Shown in pieces: positions 18,775-28,839 of a stretch of DNA of 64,000 nt; position 1 is the stretch's first letter, and every line of letters begins with the position of its first letter. The translations under genes and the position numbers were made by a program. This stretch comes from Glycocaulis sp. Its GTDB lineage: Bacteria; Pseudomonadota; Alphaproteobacteria; Caulobacterales; Maricaulaceae. Location: contig JAIUMI010000001.1 in the NCBI GenBank assembly GCA_022565665.1, positions 1-64,000 on the forward strand. The letters are read 5' to 3'. The notes beneath the pieces were generated by a model. It was not told where the DNA came from. It was given only the letters and a program-made list of their open reading frames with translations, and ran no database searches.

Positions 18775-19688
18775 CGTCCGGCCAGCCTCCCCGTCTGTTC
18801 GACCGCACGCTTTTAAAGGCTCGGCGGACAAGAGCGGCTGACAGCTTCACAGATTACGCCTTCCTCGCCAATCGCGCGGCGGACGATTTGCTGGACAGGG
18901 TGGCGGCGGTGAACCGCAATTTCGAGACGGCCCTGGTGATCGGCGGCGGCGGCACGGTGGGGCGCGCGCTGGCCCAGCGGCCCGACGTGCGGGAGAAGAT
19001 CGGCACACTTATCGAGACAGACCTGTCGCCCGCCATGGCGGCGCGCTGCGAAGGCGCGGCGCTCGCCATGGACGAGGAGCGCCTGCCGATCACCGATGAA
19101 AGCGTCGATCTCGTCCTTTCCTGCCTGTCGCTGCACTGGACGAATGATCTGGTCGGCGCGCTGATCCAGATCAACCGGGCGCTAAAGCCTGATGGCTTCT
19201 TTGCCTGCGCCATGCTGGGCGGGGCGACGCTGACCGAGCTGCGCCAGAGCCTGATAGCCGCCGAGGACGAGATATACGGGCAGGTCAGCGCGCGCGTCTC
19301 GCCCTTTGCCGATACGGTGGACCTGGCAGGCCTGCTCGCGCGCGCAGGCTTTGCCATGCCTGTCTCGGACGTGGACAGGGTGACGGTGCGCTATGGCAAT
19401 GCCTTCGTGCTGATGCGGGACTTACGCAAGATGGGCGAGACCAGCGTGCTCGACCAGCGCTCGCGCACGCCCGTTCACCGGCAATTCTTCGTGAAGACGG
19501 CGCAAATCTATTCAGAGCGCTTTGCCGAAGCCGATGGCCGCATTCCGGCAAAGTTTGAAATCCTGCACGCGGCGGGGTGGGCGCCCCATGAGAGCCAGCC
19601 CAAACCGCTGCGTCCCGGTTCGGCGAAAATGCGCCTTGCAGACGCGCTGGGGGTGAAAGAGACAGGCGCAGGCGAGAAGGCGGGTTAG
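18765..19688 (+). CDS. NDUFAF5-like SAM-dependent methyltransferase
   Basis: A 307-aa protein with the opening PPRLFDRTLLKARRTRAA and the VIGGGGTVGRAL nucleotide motif, then VLSCLSLHWTNDL and a late DLRKMGETSVLDQRSR segment. This pattern matches the mitochondrial complex I factor NDUFAF5, which hydroxylates an Arg of NDUFS7, and related BioC-like methyltransferases. It may act on complex I here (inference). The ATG at 18765 overlaps the comF ATG, head to head. Confidence 0.85.
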   Translation: MTASSGQPPRLFDRTLLKARRTRAADSFTDYAFLANRAADDLLDRVAAVNRNFETALVIGGGGTVGRALAQRPDVREKIGTLIETDLSPAMAARCEGAALAMDEERLPITDESVDLVLSCLSLHWTNDLVGALIQINRALKPDGFFACAMLGGATLTELRQSLIAAEDEIYGQVSARVSPFADTVDLAGLLARAGFAMPVSDVDRVTVRYGNAFVLMRDLRKMGETSVLDQRSRTPVHRQFFVKTAQIYSERFAEADGRIPAKFEILHAAGWAPHESQPKPLRPGSAKMRLADALGVKETGAGEKAG

Positions 19689-20755
19689 CCCTTCATCATG
19701 CTGGGCGGCTCGCCCGTCCAGCGCTTGAACGCGCGTGAAAACGCCGCCGGATCGGAAAAGCCCAATAGGTAGGCCGTCTCCTTCACCGACACCTTGCGTC
19801 CGGCCAGATAGTGCAGGGCGAGCTGGTGGCGCAAGCCGTCAAGTATCTGCTCAAAGCTGGTCCCTTCGCCCTTCAGCCGGCGATAGAGCGTCTGCCGGCT
19901 GATGCCGAGTTGGCCGGCCACCGCTTCGGCGGACACCGTGCCGGTGTGCAGGGCAGGCAATGCGGCAGCCTCCACCCGAGCGCGCAGGCTTTGCCCCTGC
20001 CCGATCCGCTCCAGCATCCGGTCGGCATGGGCAGCCAGCACGCCGAACACGTAGCGCGGCTGCTCGGCAATGGTGTGGGAGAGCCACGCCTCGTCTATCC
20101 GCATGGCATTCCAGCCCGTGCTGAACATTACCGGCGCGCGGAAAATATCCTGATACACGCCGGCATAGCCGGGGTCGGGATAGCTAACCTGCACCTCGCG
20201 CACGAAGGGTGTGTCGCCGAACCGGCGCGTGCCGCTGACCATCAGCGCAAAGCTGGTTTCCACCAGTTCGGGAAAGTCCGGCGGGATCACGCGGTTATCC
20301 ACCAGCCACAAGGCCCCGGCCTTGCGTTGCAGGGAGAAGCGCTCACCGCCATCGGCATTGGCCGCCTCCACCACAAGCTGGCCATAGCGGTTCATCTGCG
20401 CGAAGGCGTCCAGCATGGTCTCGGAGGCCAGGCAGATCAGACCCAGTATCGAGATGTCCGACAGATCCACCGCCGCTCCATAGCGCAGCGCAAGGGCCGG
20501 ATCGCCGGTCATCGCCTTGGCCGCGCGCATCAGGGCCACATAGCGCTCGAACGGGATGCGCGCATCGTGATCGTTCAGGCTTTCCGGCGTGATGCCAGAG
20601 GCCTGCAACAACGCATGACGGTTCGCCCCGCACCGCTGGGCGAAGTTCACCAGCGTAGCGGCATATCCGGCTGCAACCGTAGGCCCGCTCAACGGCAATA
20701 CCCTCTGCCGCGTCGCACGATCATGCCCGCGATACGTGCGGTCATGGAGCGCCAT
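19685..20755 (-). CDS. AraC-family transcriptional regulator (OruR/ArgR-like)
   Basis: A 356-aa regulator with an arabinose-binding-like N-terminal domain (Arabinose_bd, about 20-210) and a C-terminal double helix-turn-helix (about 255-350). The first HTH is AVAGQLGISRQTLYRRLKGE and the second reads VKETAYLLGFSDPAAFSRAF. I prefer ATG 20755. It is divergent from the DUF2306 gene with 51 bp between them, so it may control that gene. It overlaps the methyltransferase 3' end by 4 bp. Confidence 0.9.
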   Translation of the reverse strand: MALHDRTYRGHDRATRQRVLPLSGPTVAAGYAATLVNFAQRCGANRHALLQASGITPESLNDHDARIPFERYVALMRAAKAMTGDPALALRYGAAVDLSDISILGLICLASETMLDAFAQMNRYGQLVVEAANADGGERFSLQRKAGALWLVDNRVIPPDFPELVETSFALMVSGTRRFGDTPFVREVQVSYPDPGYAGVYQDIFRAPVMFSTGWNAMRIDEAWLSHTIAEQPRYVFGVLAAHADRMLERIGQGQSLRARVEAAALPALHTGTVSAEAVAGQLGISRQTLYRRLKGEGTSFEQILDGLRHQLALHYLAGRKVSVKETAYLLGFSDPAAFSRAFKRWTGEPPSMMKG

Positions 20756-20806
20756 CCGCGCAGCGATAAGCTGCTGGCAGGTCGATAACTCAAGGATAAC
20801 AGAACC

Positions 20807-21613
20807 ATGACTCGTCAAACTCCGCCCGGCGGCCTGCCCGCACGCCTGCTGCAAGGTTCAGCGGCGCTCTGGTTCGTCGTCGCTGCTGCGTTCCAGCTTC
20901 TCTTCGCGTTCTACATCGCCGCGCTCTACGGCACCGGCACGTTACGCGGCGACAGCGCCGTGTGGAACCTCATCATGCGCAACGGGCATATCGAGGGCGA
21001 CCCTGCGGGCAATGCGGCCATGATGGCCCATGTGCTGCTGGCCTGCCTCATCACGCTTGGCGGACTGGCCCAGCTCACCCCGCAGATACGCAACCGGTTC
21101 CCCGCCTTTCACCGCTGGAACGGGCGCGTATATCTGACGCTCGCCGTGATCATTTCGCTCGCCGGCCTGTTCCTGACATGGACACGCCCGGCGGCCAGCG
21201 GCCTCTCCAACGACATCTCCATCTCGCTCAATGGCGTGCTGATCCTGATTTTCGCTGCCTTCACCGTGCGCCATGCCATGGCCCGCCGGATCGATATTCA
21301 CCGGCGCTGGGCAACGCGGCTCTTCCTGGCGGTGAGCGGTGTCTGGTTTCTGCGCATCATGATCTCCGGCTGGATCATGTTCCATCAGGCGCCGCTCTGG
21401 CTGGGCGACCGGCTGGATGGCCCGGCAGGCGTGGCCTTCGGCTTCGCCTCATTCCTCCTGCCGCTGGCCGTGTACGAGCTCTATCTGCGCGCCGGCGACG
21501 GACAAAAAGCGGGAGCAAAGCTCGCCAGCGCGGCTCTCATCGCCGCGCTGGCAGGCCTGACGGCGTTCGGAGGGATTGCTGCTGCCATGATCATGTGGCT
21601 GCCGTTCATCTGA
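20807..21613 (+). CDS. DUF2306 family membrane protein
   Basis: A 268-aa integral membrane protein with about seven hydrophobic segments. The conserved FPAFHRWNGRVYL and RRIDIHRRWATRLF motifs, with several His residues, suggest heme binding as in cytochrome b561-like folds (inference). No function is established for DUF2306. It is divergent from the AraC regulator, a likely local controller. Confidence 0.82.
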   Translation: MTRQTPPGGLPARLLQGSAALWFVVAAAFQLLFAFYIAALYGTGTLRGDSAVWNLIMRNGHIEGDPAGNAAMMAHVLLACLITLGGLAQLTPQIRNRFPAFHRWNGRVYLTLAVIISLAGLFLTWTRPAASGLSNDISISLNGVLILIFAAFTVRHAMARRIDIHRRWATRLFLAVSGVWFLRIMISGWIMFHQAPLWLGDRLDGPAGVAFGFASFLLPLAVYELYLRAGDGQKAGAKLASAALIAALAGLTAFGGIAAAMIMWLPFI

Positions 21614-21635
21614 CCGGAAACGGACAGGTGGGCGG

Positions 21636-21803
21636 CTAGATGCCTGCGCCTGATATGGCGTCGCTGACTTCGGTCTGGACATTGGTCCACATGCCGTCAC
21701 TGCCGCCAGACAGGGCGGTCAGCGCGCCGATAATGGCCAGCGCAATCAGCCCGACAAGCAGGGCGTATTCTATCGCGGTGGCACCGCGCGTATCAGCAAT
21801 CAG
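21636..21803 (-). CDS. Flp/Fap-type pilin-like fragment, start codon unclear
   Basis: The frame encodes [20 protein letters not shown] and on to a short polar tail (about 55 residues). This matches the Flp pilin core G-A-T-A-I-E-Y-A with the conserved Glu5 and hydrophobic helix of Tad pili. There is no ATG, GTG or TTG close to it: only CTG (21803) or ATT (21800) at the mutT stop, or an ATG at 21926 deep inside mutT. It may be translated by coupling to mutT, or be a relic. No tad genes are in the window. Confidence 0.55.
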   Translation of the reverse strand: MIADTRGATAIEYALLVGLIALAIIGALTALSGGSDGMWTNVQTEVSDAISGAGI

Positions 21804-22216
21804 AGACGGTCGCGCAACTCGGCGGCCAAGGGAATGTCTGCGGGCAGCAGCGCGTAGCCGTTCAGATCGCGCGGCATGACCCAGGCGATTTTCTGGTTCT
21901 CCTTCGGATCGGGAAAACCGTCCCATTTGCGGCAGACATAAAGCGGCATCAGGAGGTGACGCCCGCCCTCCAGCGGGTGCGAGGAAAACGCGAAGGGCTG
22001 CAAACAGCGCTCGCATGGTTCAACTCCCAGTTCCTCGCGCAGCTCCCGCACGATGGCGGCTTCAGGGTGCTCGCCCGGCTCGATCTTGCCGCCGGGAAAC
22101 TCCCAGAAACCCGAAAAGGCCTTGCCTTCAGGGCGTTGCGCGATCAGCACCCGGCCATCGGGGTCCAGAAGCGCGCACGCCGCGACGAGCAAAAGCCCGG
22201 CTTCCTGATCAGACAT
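21800..22216 (-). CDS. mutT: NUDIX hydrolase, MutT/8-oxo-dGTP diphosphatase type
   Basis: A 138-aa protein with a complete Nudix box, [20 protein letters not shown] followed by ELG, after the SGFWEFP segment that is typical of MutT. It cleanses 8-oxo-dGTP from the nucleotide pool. The stop codon overlaps the Flp-like frame. It lies about 50 bp after the parvulin lipoprotein gene. Confidence 0.92.
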   Translation of the reverse strand: MSDQEAGLLLVAACALLDPDGRVLIAQRPEGKAFSGFWEFPGGKIEPGEHPEAAIVRELREELGVEPCERCLQPFAFSSHPLEGGRHLLMPLYVCRKWDGFPDPKENQKIAWVMPRDLNGYALLPADIPLAAELRDRL

Positions 22217-22266
22217 GATCGCGTACTTTCCTTAAGGCGGGGTGTGCAGGAAGGGTTGTCCAAAGC

Positions 22267-23340
22267 TTAACGGCGGGGCGCGTCGTCCCTGTCCGCATCG
22301 TCAGCTCCGGCCGCATCGTCATCGTCGTCTTCGCCGTCCTCATACCCGTTCGCACTGGCGGCATTGGCCGCGCCCGGCTCCGGCACGCCGCTGCGGCGTA
22401 TGGATGCCGGCGCCGGCACGCCCTGGCGGGTCACCGGATAGCTCTGGCGGACGGTATCCAGCAGGGTCTGTATCCCCTCCAGTGTCAGGAAGCGCACAAT
22501 ATTGCTGCGCAGCGCATCCAGCCCCGGGCGCGGCTGCAGCCGCCTGTCGGTCACGGCCAGAACGTGCCAGCCATATTCGGTCTGGAAGGGTTCGGACCTC
22601 TCACCCGTCGCCGTATCGAACGCCACCGAGGAGAAGGCCGGGATCATGCCGTCACGGGTGAAAAAGCCCAGATCCCCACCCTCCAGGCGCGTGCCGGGAT
22701 CCTGGCTGACCTGACGGGCAAGCTCGGCAAAGTCCCGCCCCTCGGAGAGCAGGCGCTCCACCTCCTCGGCCTCCTCGCGGGTGGTCACGAGAATGTGGCG
22801 CGCGCGCACCTCCTCCACACGCGGGGCGAGCCGGTTCTGCTCCTCGTAAATGCGCTCAATGGCGTCCTCGGTGATCGCGTTGGCGACAACCGTCTCGACA
22901 AGGATATTGCCCAGAATGCGCTCTTCGGCGGCGGCCAGCCTGCGGCGAGCCTCCACATCGCGGTCCAGCCCCCGCCTCAGTGCCTCCAGCGCCAGAAGGC
23001 GCTGCTCCACCAGCTCCGACAAGACCTGCTGGAACACAGGATCGGCCATGGCCACGCTGCCGGGGTTTTCGTGCAGGCCGCGCGCGGCAATCTCGCGGCG
23101 CACATCGGAGGCATAGATGACGGTCGCGCCCACTTCAGCGGCGATCTGGTCGTCAGCGCTGGCTGGCTCAACCGCGAGAAAGCGCGCCAGCACGTCCACG
23201 CGCGTGCCACTGGCCGGATCGGGCTCTGCCGGACGCCCCTCCCGGTGCCCTTCCGGCGCACAGGACGTCAGGGCCAACGCCACGCATGCCACACCCAGCG
23301 CCTTGGCGCAGTGTCTTGCCAGCCGGTTTGATTGACACAC
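22267..23340 (-). CDS. Parvulin-type peptidyl-prolyl isomerase lipoprotein
   Basis: A 357-aa protein starting with GTG behind AAGGAGG. The lipobox LTSC (Cys about residue 27) marks it as a lipoprotein. A SurA-like N-terminal helical region precedes a parvulin domain (about 175-275, with VRARHILVTTREEAEEV and GGDLGFFTRDGMIPAFSSVA). The C-terminus is very acidic (Asp/Glu-rich, last 25 residues). It probably assists folding of outer-membrane or secreted proteins in the periplasm. It is divergent from secA, fitting an export context. Confidence 0.9.
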   Translation of the reverse strand: MCQSNRLARHCAKALGVACVALALTSCAPEGHREGRPAEPDPASGTRVDVLARFLAVEPASADDQIAAEVGATVIYASDVRREIAARGLHENPGSVAMADPVFQQVLSELVEQRLLALEALRRGLDRDVEARRRLAAAEERILGNILVETVVANAITEDAIERIYEEQNRLAPRVEEVRARHILVTTREEAEEVERLLSEGRDFAELARQVSQDPGTRLEGGDLGFFTRDGMIPAFSSVAFDTATGERSEPFQTEYGWHVLAVTDRRLQPRPGLDALRSNIVRFLTLEGIQTLLDTVRQSYPVTRQGVPAPASIRRSGVPEPGAANAASANGYEDGEDDDDDAAGADDADRDDAPRR

Positions 23341-23468
23341 TATGCCTGCCTCCTTAAGTCCACTCGTCAGCGGCGCTGCTCAAGGGCCAGCGCCAACCGG
23401 GCGTGTCTGCCATTTACACCGGACAGGCCGCCCGATCACCCATTTCGCCCCGCGACGGCTGACAAAAC

Positions 23469-26243
23469 ATGCTTTCTATCGCCCGCAAGCTTTTTGGCTC
23501 TTCCAATGACCGGTCCGTCCGGCGCCTCACTTCCAAAGTCCAGCAGATAAACGCCCTGGAACCAAGCTTTCAGGCTCTTGATGACGAGGCTTTGAAGGCC
23601 AAAACCGGCGAATTCAGGGCACGTCTGGAAAAAGGCGAGGAGCTCGACAAGCTGCTGCCGGAAGCCTTTGCGGCCACCCGCGAAGCGGCCAAGCGCGCCC
23701 TGGGCGAGCGCCATTACGACGTCCAGCTGATGGGCGGCATGGTGCTGCATGAGGGCGGCATCGCGGAAATGAAGACCGGTGAGGGCAAGACGCTGGTCTC
23801 CACGCTGGCGGCCTATCTGAACGCCCTGCCGGGCAAGGGCGTGCATATCGTCACCGTCAACGACTATCTCGCCCAGCGCGACTCCGAGTGGATGGGCCGG
23901 GTGTTTGCCCGCCTCGGCATGACGACGGGCGTGATCCTCAACCAGATGATGGATGAGGAGCGCCGCAAGGCCTATGCCTGCGACATCACCTACGGCACCA
24001 ATAACGAGCTCGGCTTCGACTATCTGCGCGACAACATGAAGTACTCGCTTCGCGAGATGGTGCAGCGCGGCCATGCCTACGCCATCGTGGACGAGGTGGA
24101 CTCCATCCTGATCGACGAGGCCCGCACGCCGCTCATCATTTCAGGGCGCACAGATGACCGCTCGGACTTCTACAGGACGATCGACAAGCTGATCCCCTTC
24201 CTCAACGAGGAGGACTATCAGCTCGACGAGAAGAACCGGCAGGTAACCTTCACCGAGGACGGCAACGAGCATGTGGAAGAGCTGCTGCGCGAGCACGGCC
24301 TGCTGGAAGAGGGCGATCTCTACGATGTGGAGAACATCGCCACCGTCCACCACCTCAACCAGGCCCTGAAGGCCCACAAGCTGTTCCAGAAGGACAAGGA
24401 CTATATCGTCCGCGAGGACAAGGTGATGCTCATTGACGAGTTCACCGGGCGGATGATGGCCGGCCGGCGCCTGTCTGACGGCCTGCACCAGGCCATCGAG
24501 GCGAAGGAGAATGTCGAGATCCAGCCTGAAAACCAGACGCTAGCCTCCATCACCTTCCAGAACTATTTCCGCCTGTACAAGAAGCTCTCCGGCATGACCG
24601 GCACCGCAGCCACCGAAGCTGACGAGTTTGCCGGCATCTACAGCCTGGGCGTGCTGGAAATTCCCACCAACCGGCCTGTCCAGCGCCTTGACGAGGAAGA
24701 CGAGCTCTACCGGACGGCCAAGGAAAAATACAACGCCATCATCGACAGCATCAAGGACGCCAACGGGCGCGGCCAGCCCATCCTGGTGGGCACGGCCTCC
24801 ATCGAGAAGTCCGAGGTGCTGTCCGAGCTCCTGAAGAAGGCCAAGATCAAGCACCAGGTGCTCAATGCGCGCTATCACGAGCAGGAAGCGGCCATCATCG
24901 CACAGGCCGGTGTTCCCGGCGCGGTGACCATCGCCACCAACATGGCGGGCCGGGGTACCGACATCAAGCTGGGCGGCAATACCGAGTTCCGGCTGAATGA
25001 ATGGCTTAACGCCGAGAAGACCGCCGGACGCGAGCCGGACGAATCAGCCATCGATGCCAAGCGCAAGGAGATCGAGGCCGACGTCGCGGAGAAGAAGAAG
25101 CAGGCGCTGGAAGCGGGCGGTCTTTACGTGATCGGCACCGAACGCCACGAATCGCGGCGGATCGACAACCAGCTGCGGGGCCGTTCGGGCCGTCAGGGCG
25201 ACCCGGGGCGCTCGAAATTCTTCATCTCGGTCGAGGACGATCTCTTGCGCATCTTTGCGCCGGAGCGCCTGGACGGGATCATGCGCACGCTGGGCATGAA
25301 GGAAGGCGAGGCGATCCAGCACCCCTGGATGAGCAAGGCGGTGGAGACCTCACAGAAAAAGGTCGAGCAGCGCAATTTCGACATCCGCAAGAACATCCTC
25401 AAATACGACGATGTGATGAACGACCAGCGCAAGGCGATCTTCGAGCAGCGCATCGAGTTCATGGAAGCGGAGAACGTCTCCGATGTGGTCAAGGACATGC
25501 GCCACCAGTGCGCCGAAGACCTTGTTGCACGTCATATTCCGCCCAAGGCCTATGCCGACCAGTGGGACGTGGACGGGCTGGCTGCCGAGGTGGACAAGCA
25601 CTTCGCCCTCGAACTGCCGATCAAGGACTGGGCGGCCGAAGACGGCATTGCCGACGAGGAAATCCTGGAGCGCCTGCTGAAAGCCACGGACGAGGCCTAT
25701 GCGGAGAAGGCGGCCAATTACGGCCCCGAGCTGATGCGCCGGATCGAAAAACAGATCCTGCTTCAGACCATCGACCATAACTGGCGCGAACACCTGCACC
25801 AGCTGGATGCGCTGCGCTCGGTTATCGGGCTTCGCGGCTACGCCCAGCGTGATCCACTCAACGAGTTCAAGACAGAGGCGTTTTCGCTGTTCGAGAGCCT
25901 GCTGGACAATCTGCGCTTCGAGACCACCCGCATCCTGTCGTCCATTCGGGTCGAACCGGCTGCGCCGCCGCCCTCCATGCCGCGCCAGCCGGAGAACATG
26001 CAGGCCGCGCGGGTCGACCCGCTGACCGGTCAGCCGGTGAACGGTGACGGGGCCGCAACGCGGCCTGCCGGCGCTGCTGCGCCGCGCGGCACGGCCACCA
26101 CACGGGCCGCAGCGGCCACGCTTGATCCCAATGATCCCTCGACTTGGGGACGTGTGCAGCGCAACGCGCCCTGCCCCTGCGGCTCGGGCAAGAAGTACAA
26201 GCACTGCCACGGCGCCATCAATGTGGGAGCTGGCGGGGCGTAA
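23469..26243 (+). CDS. secA: Preprotein translocase ATPase SecA
   Basis: A 924-aa motor of the Sec pathway. Walker A appears as MKTGEGKT and the DEAD-like motif as [17 protein letters not shown]. The preprotein cross-linking and helical scaffold domains follow in normal order, and a Cys-rich zinc finger ends the protein ([14 protein letters not shown]), which binds SecB and lipid. An Ala/Pro-rich linker precedes the finger. It is monocistronic and convergent with the pentapeptide gene after 18 bp. Confidence 0.98.
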   Translation: MLSIARKLFGSSNDRSVRRLTSKVQQINALEPSFQALDDEALKAKTGEFRARLEKGEELDKLLPEAFAATREAAKRALGERHYDVQLMGGMVLHEGGIAEMKTGEGKTLVSTLAAYLNALPGKGVHIVTVNDYLAQRDSEWMGRVFARLGMTTGVILNQMMDEERRKAYACDITYGTNNELGFDYLRDNMKYSLREMVQRGHAYAIVDEVDSILIDEARTPLIISGRTDDRSDFYRTIDKLIPFLNEEDYQLDEKNRQVTFTEDGNEHVEELLREHGLLEEGDLYDVENIATVHHLNQALKAHKLFQKDKDYIVREDKVMLIDEFTGRMMAGRRLSDGLHQAIEAKENVEIQPENQTLASITFQNYFRLYKKLSGMTGTAATEADEFAGIYSLGVLEIPTNRPVQRLDEEDELYRTAKEKYNAIIDSIKDANGRGQPILVGTASIEKSEVLSELLKKAKIKHQVLNARYHEQEAAIIAQAGVPGAVTIATNMAGRGTDIKLGGNTEFRLNEWLNAEKTAGREPDESAIDAKRKEIEADVAEKKKQALEAGGLYVIGTERHESRRIDNQLRGRSGRQGDPGRSKFFISVEDDLLRIFAPERLDGIMRTLGMKEGEAIQHPWMSKAVETSQKKVEQRNFDIRKNILKYDDVMNDQRKAIFEQRIEFMEAENVSDVVKDMRHQCAEDLVARHIPPKAYADQWDVDGLAAEVDKHFALELPIKDWAAEDGIADEEILERLLKATDEAYAEKAANYGPELMRRIEKQILLQTIDHNWREHLHQLDALRSVIGLRGYAQRDPLNEFKTEAFSLFESLLDNLRFETTRILSSIRVEPAAPPPSMPRQPENMQAARVDPLTGQPVNGDGAATRPAGAAAPRGTATTRAAAATLDPNDPSTWGRVQRNAPCPCGSGKKYKHCHGAINVGAGGA

Positions 26244-26261
26244 TCAGCCCCGCTGGGCCGC

Positions 26262-27575
26262 TCAGGCAGCGTCGAGATCAACCGCTCCGGCGAAATCGTC
26301 CACAAGCTCGCGGAAAGCATCCGGCAGGACCGCCCCGGTAAAGCACGAGCCGTTGAAACGGGCCCGGCGCACATCGCACTGGGCCAGAGTGGCGTAGGAG
26401 AAGTCCGCGCCGGTGGCGTTGACATCGCGCAGATCCGCCCCTTCCAGATCGGCATAGCGCGCTATGGCCGCAGCCATGCACGCCGCCATCTTGCGGTCTC
26501 CCGGCAGGATCAGCGCGCCGAACTTGGCCCCTCTCAGGTCCGCATTGTTCAGCCGGGCACCGGTCAGGTCGGCCCCGCGCAGGTCCGCGCCGCGCAGGGA
26601 CGCCATGCGCAGATCCGCCTTCTCAAGGCGCGCGCCCTGCAGCTGTGCGCCGCCAAGATCGAGACCGTAAAGCGTGGCGCCTCGCGCCTGCAGGGCGGTG
26701 AGATTGCGCCCGGCCAGCGTTTTAAGTCCGCGCATGTCCGCCCCGTCGAACGTGGAGGGGGCGCCTTCCTTGCCGCCGGTCTCACACCAGCGTGCATGGG
26801 CTTCGAGCGCCTTGGCCGTCTCATCCGCATCGGCGCGGATTTCCGGCCCCGTTGGCGCATCGGTCAGCGCGCCGTCGGTGCACATGCCGCGTGTACGCGC
26901 GCTGTCCATGCGCGTGCCGATCAGCACGGTGTGGGACAGGTCTGCCTCGGTCAGGTCCGCGCCGGACAGGTCCGCCCCTTCCAGATTGGCGCCGGGAAAT
27001 CTCGAGCCGCGCAGGTTTGCCCTTTGCAGGCGCGCGCCGATCAGCACGGCATCGGAAAAGTCCGCGCGCTGGGCAATCGCCCCGGTCATTTTCGAGTTGG
27101 TGAGATTGGCGCCGGAGAAATTGGCTTCCACGGCCTCGTTCGGGCGCTGCTCGTGGGTGATGATGGCCAGGCCCTTCTCGCGGTCCACCTGCGCGATGGC
27201 GCCTTCGCGCAGATCGGCCTGGCTGAGATCGGCACCGGTCAGATTGGCGCCGCGCAGGATCGCTCCGCGCATATCCGCCCGCCGCAGGGTCGCGCCGGCC
27301 AGGTTGGCCCTGCGCATGTCGGCGGCAAACAGGTTGGCGCTGGTGAAATTGGTGCCGGAGAGATCGGCGCCGGCCAGCACCGCGCCGGAGAAATCGGCAT
27401 CGGTGAGATTGCGCCCCGACAGGTCCAGTCCCTCGACCACCTTGTAGGCAAAGCTGGCGCGTGCGCCGTTCATCCGCCCCTGCAGCAGGTTGGCGTGGCG
27501 CTGGCAGATATTGTCCACCTCGTCCTGGGAAAGGCGATGATAGGTGACAGGCCGGCCGATCATGATGCGAGGCAT
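26262..27575 (-). CDS. Pentapeptide-repeat protein
   Basis: A 437-aa protein dominated by A(D/N)LXX pentapeptide repeats in three blocks: about 52-130, 150-215 and 270-395. These should fold as right-handed quadrilateral beta helices. Two breaks interrupt them: REGAIAQVDREKGLAIITHE (about 123-142) and a helical, charged segment with AKALEAHARWCETGG (about 240-260). A non-repeat N-terminus (LSQDEVDNICQRHANLLQGR) precedes them. Some pentapeptide proteins protect gyrase or mimic DNA; nothing here proves that. A hairpin covers its Shine-Dalgarno. ATG 27563 is an alternative start. Confidence 0.85.
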   Translation of the reverse strand: MPRIMIGRPVTYHRLSQDEVDNICQRHANLLQGRMNGARASFAYKVVEGLDLSGRNLTDADFSGAVLAGADLSGTNFTSANLFAADMRRANLAGATLRRADMRGAILRGANLTGADLSQADLREGAIAQVDREKGLAIITHEQRPNEAVEANFSGANLTNSKMTGAIAQRADFSDAVLIGARLQRANLRGSRFPGANLEGADLSGADLTEADLSHTVLIGTRMDSARTRGMCTDGALTDAPTGPEIRADADETAKALEAHARWCETGGKEGAPSTFDGADMRGLKTLAGRNLTALQARGATLYGLDLGGAQLQGARLEKADLRMASLRGADLRGADLTGARLNNADLRGAKFGALILPGDRKMAACMAAAIARYADLEGADLRDVNATGADFSYATLAQCDVRRARFNGSCFTGAVLPDAFRELVDDFAGAVDLDAA

Positions 27576-27577
27576 TC

Positions 27578-27619
27578 CCCTCAGGCGAGCGGGCTTGGTC
27601 CCGCAAATCGCCTGAAGGG
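27578..27619 (-). promoter_or_regulatory. Hairpin enclosing the Shine-Dalgarno of the pentapeptide gene
   Basis: On the minus strand CCCTTCAGGCGA pairs with TCGCCTGAGGG (one bulged base), enclosing a second stem GCGGG/CCCGC with an ACCAAG loop. The GAGGGG that serves as ribosome binding site, 1-2 bases before the ATG at 27575, lies inside the 3' arm. There is no following U-run, so it does not look like a terminator for pstS. It may control translation, for example as a thermometer or protein-binding site. Confidence 0.5.
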
Positions 27620-27662
27620 TAAGCAGCTCCGGCTTAACGCGGCGTTGATAACGCTGCCAGCC

Positions 27663-28796
27663 CTAATCCAGGCCCGTCATCGGCGTAAGCGCGCGGGCAC
27701 GCTCACGCACACTGCCACGGCGCGATTCCGGCAGAGCAACGAGACCCCGATCCGCCAGATAGCCGAACGGACCGAACGCGTCCTCGCTGGTCAGCTCCTC
27801 CACCCACTCGGCAATGCCGGGGACAGCGGCGACGTGCTGGTTCTTCACATAGACATACATGGAGCGGGCCACCGGATAGACGCCTTCGGAGATGTCATCA
27901 TAATCCGGCTCCACACCTTCGATCGACGCTGCAACCAGCCGGTCGGTATTCTGCTCCAGGTAGGAATAACCGAATACACCGAACGCCGTGCCGGAATTGG
28001 CAACCGTCTGGACGATCACGTTGTCGTTCTCGCCACCGTCGATCCACGCACCGTCCTCACGCAGGCGGCTGGTGATTTCTTCAAACCGGTTACGCTCCGA
28101 ACCGCGCAGGGCATCCAGACAGTCAATCTGCCGCCCCCCCGGCTGAATCGCCAGTTCAATCCAGGAATCGCGCGTGCCGGAGGTCGGCGGCGGGCCAATC
28201 ACCTCGATCCGGTCAGACGGCAGATCGTTGGAAACGTCCGACCAGCGCCGGTGCGGGTTGGGAATGAAGGAGTCGCAGGAATAGGCGGCCACATCATTGA
28301 AATCGCGGCCCGTCTTCGGCTCGCCATTTGCGTTGAAGACCGGCTCGCCATCCGCATCGACCGGCATCGGAATCGTTGCGGCCAAGGCGAGATAAAGTTC
28401 CTTGCGTTCGAAATCGATCGTGGGCGTGCCGGCCGCACGGGTGATCACAATGCCGTCATAGCCGATCGGAATCTCGGTAATCTCGCGCACGCCATTGCGC
28501 CGGCACAGCTCGAACTCGCTGGGCAGCATACGCCGCGAAGCGCCCGTAATGTCTGGATGGCGCAGGCCAACGCCGGCGCAAAACAGGTTCATGCCCCCGC
28601 CGGTGCCGGTCGATTCCACGACCGGGGTGCGAAAGCCGGAGGTCGCACCGAAATTCTCCGAAGCCGCCGTGGTGAACGGAAACACGGTGGATGATCCGGA
28701 AATGCGGATCGAATCGCGCGACTGGGCCTGAGCGCCCGCGCTCAAGGACAGGGCGAGGACGGCAGCAGAGGCACAGGCAAGAGCAGCAAGTTTCAT
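27663..28796 (-). CDS. pstS: Phosphate-binding periplasmic protein PstS
   Basis: A 377-aa periplasmic binding protein with a signal peptide ending near GAQAQ. The phosphate-site motif ISGSSTVFPFT is at the mature N-terminus and SGTRDSW marks the second phosphate-contact loop. It captures phosphate for a high-affinity ABC importer. No pstCAB lies nearby, which is also the case for pstS in Caulobacter. Tandem Pho boxes precede the gene (28840-28894), so PhoB control under phosphate limitation is likely. Confidence 0.93.
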   Translation of the reverse strand: MKLAALACASAAVLALSLSAGAQAQSRDSIRISGSSTVFPFTTAASENFGATSGFRTPVVESTGTGGGMNLFCAGVGLRHPDITGASRRMLPSEFELCRRNGVREITEIPIGYDGIVITRAAGTPTIDFERKELYLALAATIPMPVDADGEPVFNANGEPKTGRDFNDVAAYSCDSFIPNPHRRWSDVSNDLPSDRIEVIGPPPTSGTRDSWIELAIQPGGRQIDCLDALRGSERNRFEEITSRLREDGAWIDGGENDNVIVQTVANSGTAFGVFGYSYLEQNTDRLVAASIEGVEPDYDDISEGVYPVARSMYVYVKNQHVAAVPGIAEWVEELTSEDAFGPFGYLADRGLVALPESRRGSVRERARALTPMTGLD

Positions 28797-28839
28797 GGGT
28801 CATCCCTTCGGGACTGGCTGGACACCGACATGCAACCGC

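Noticed and set aside
26300-27450. Regular DNA-level repeats as a satellite
   Set aside because: They encode pentapeptide repeats; the periodicity is at protein level.
26796-28694. A 632-codon frame opposite the pentapeptide gene and pstS
   Set aside because: Its repeats (Gly/Ala/Gln/Ile/Arg patterns) are the reverse complement of the pentapeptide codons.
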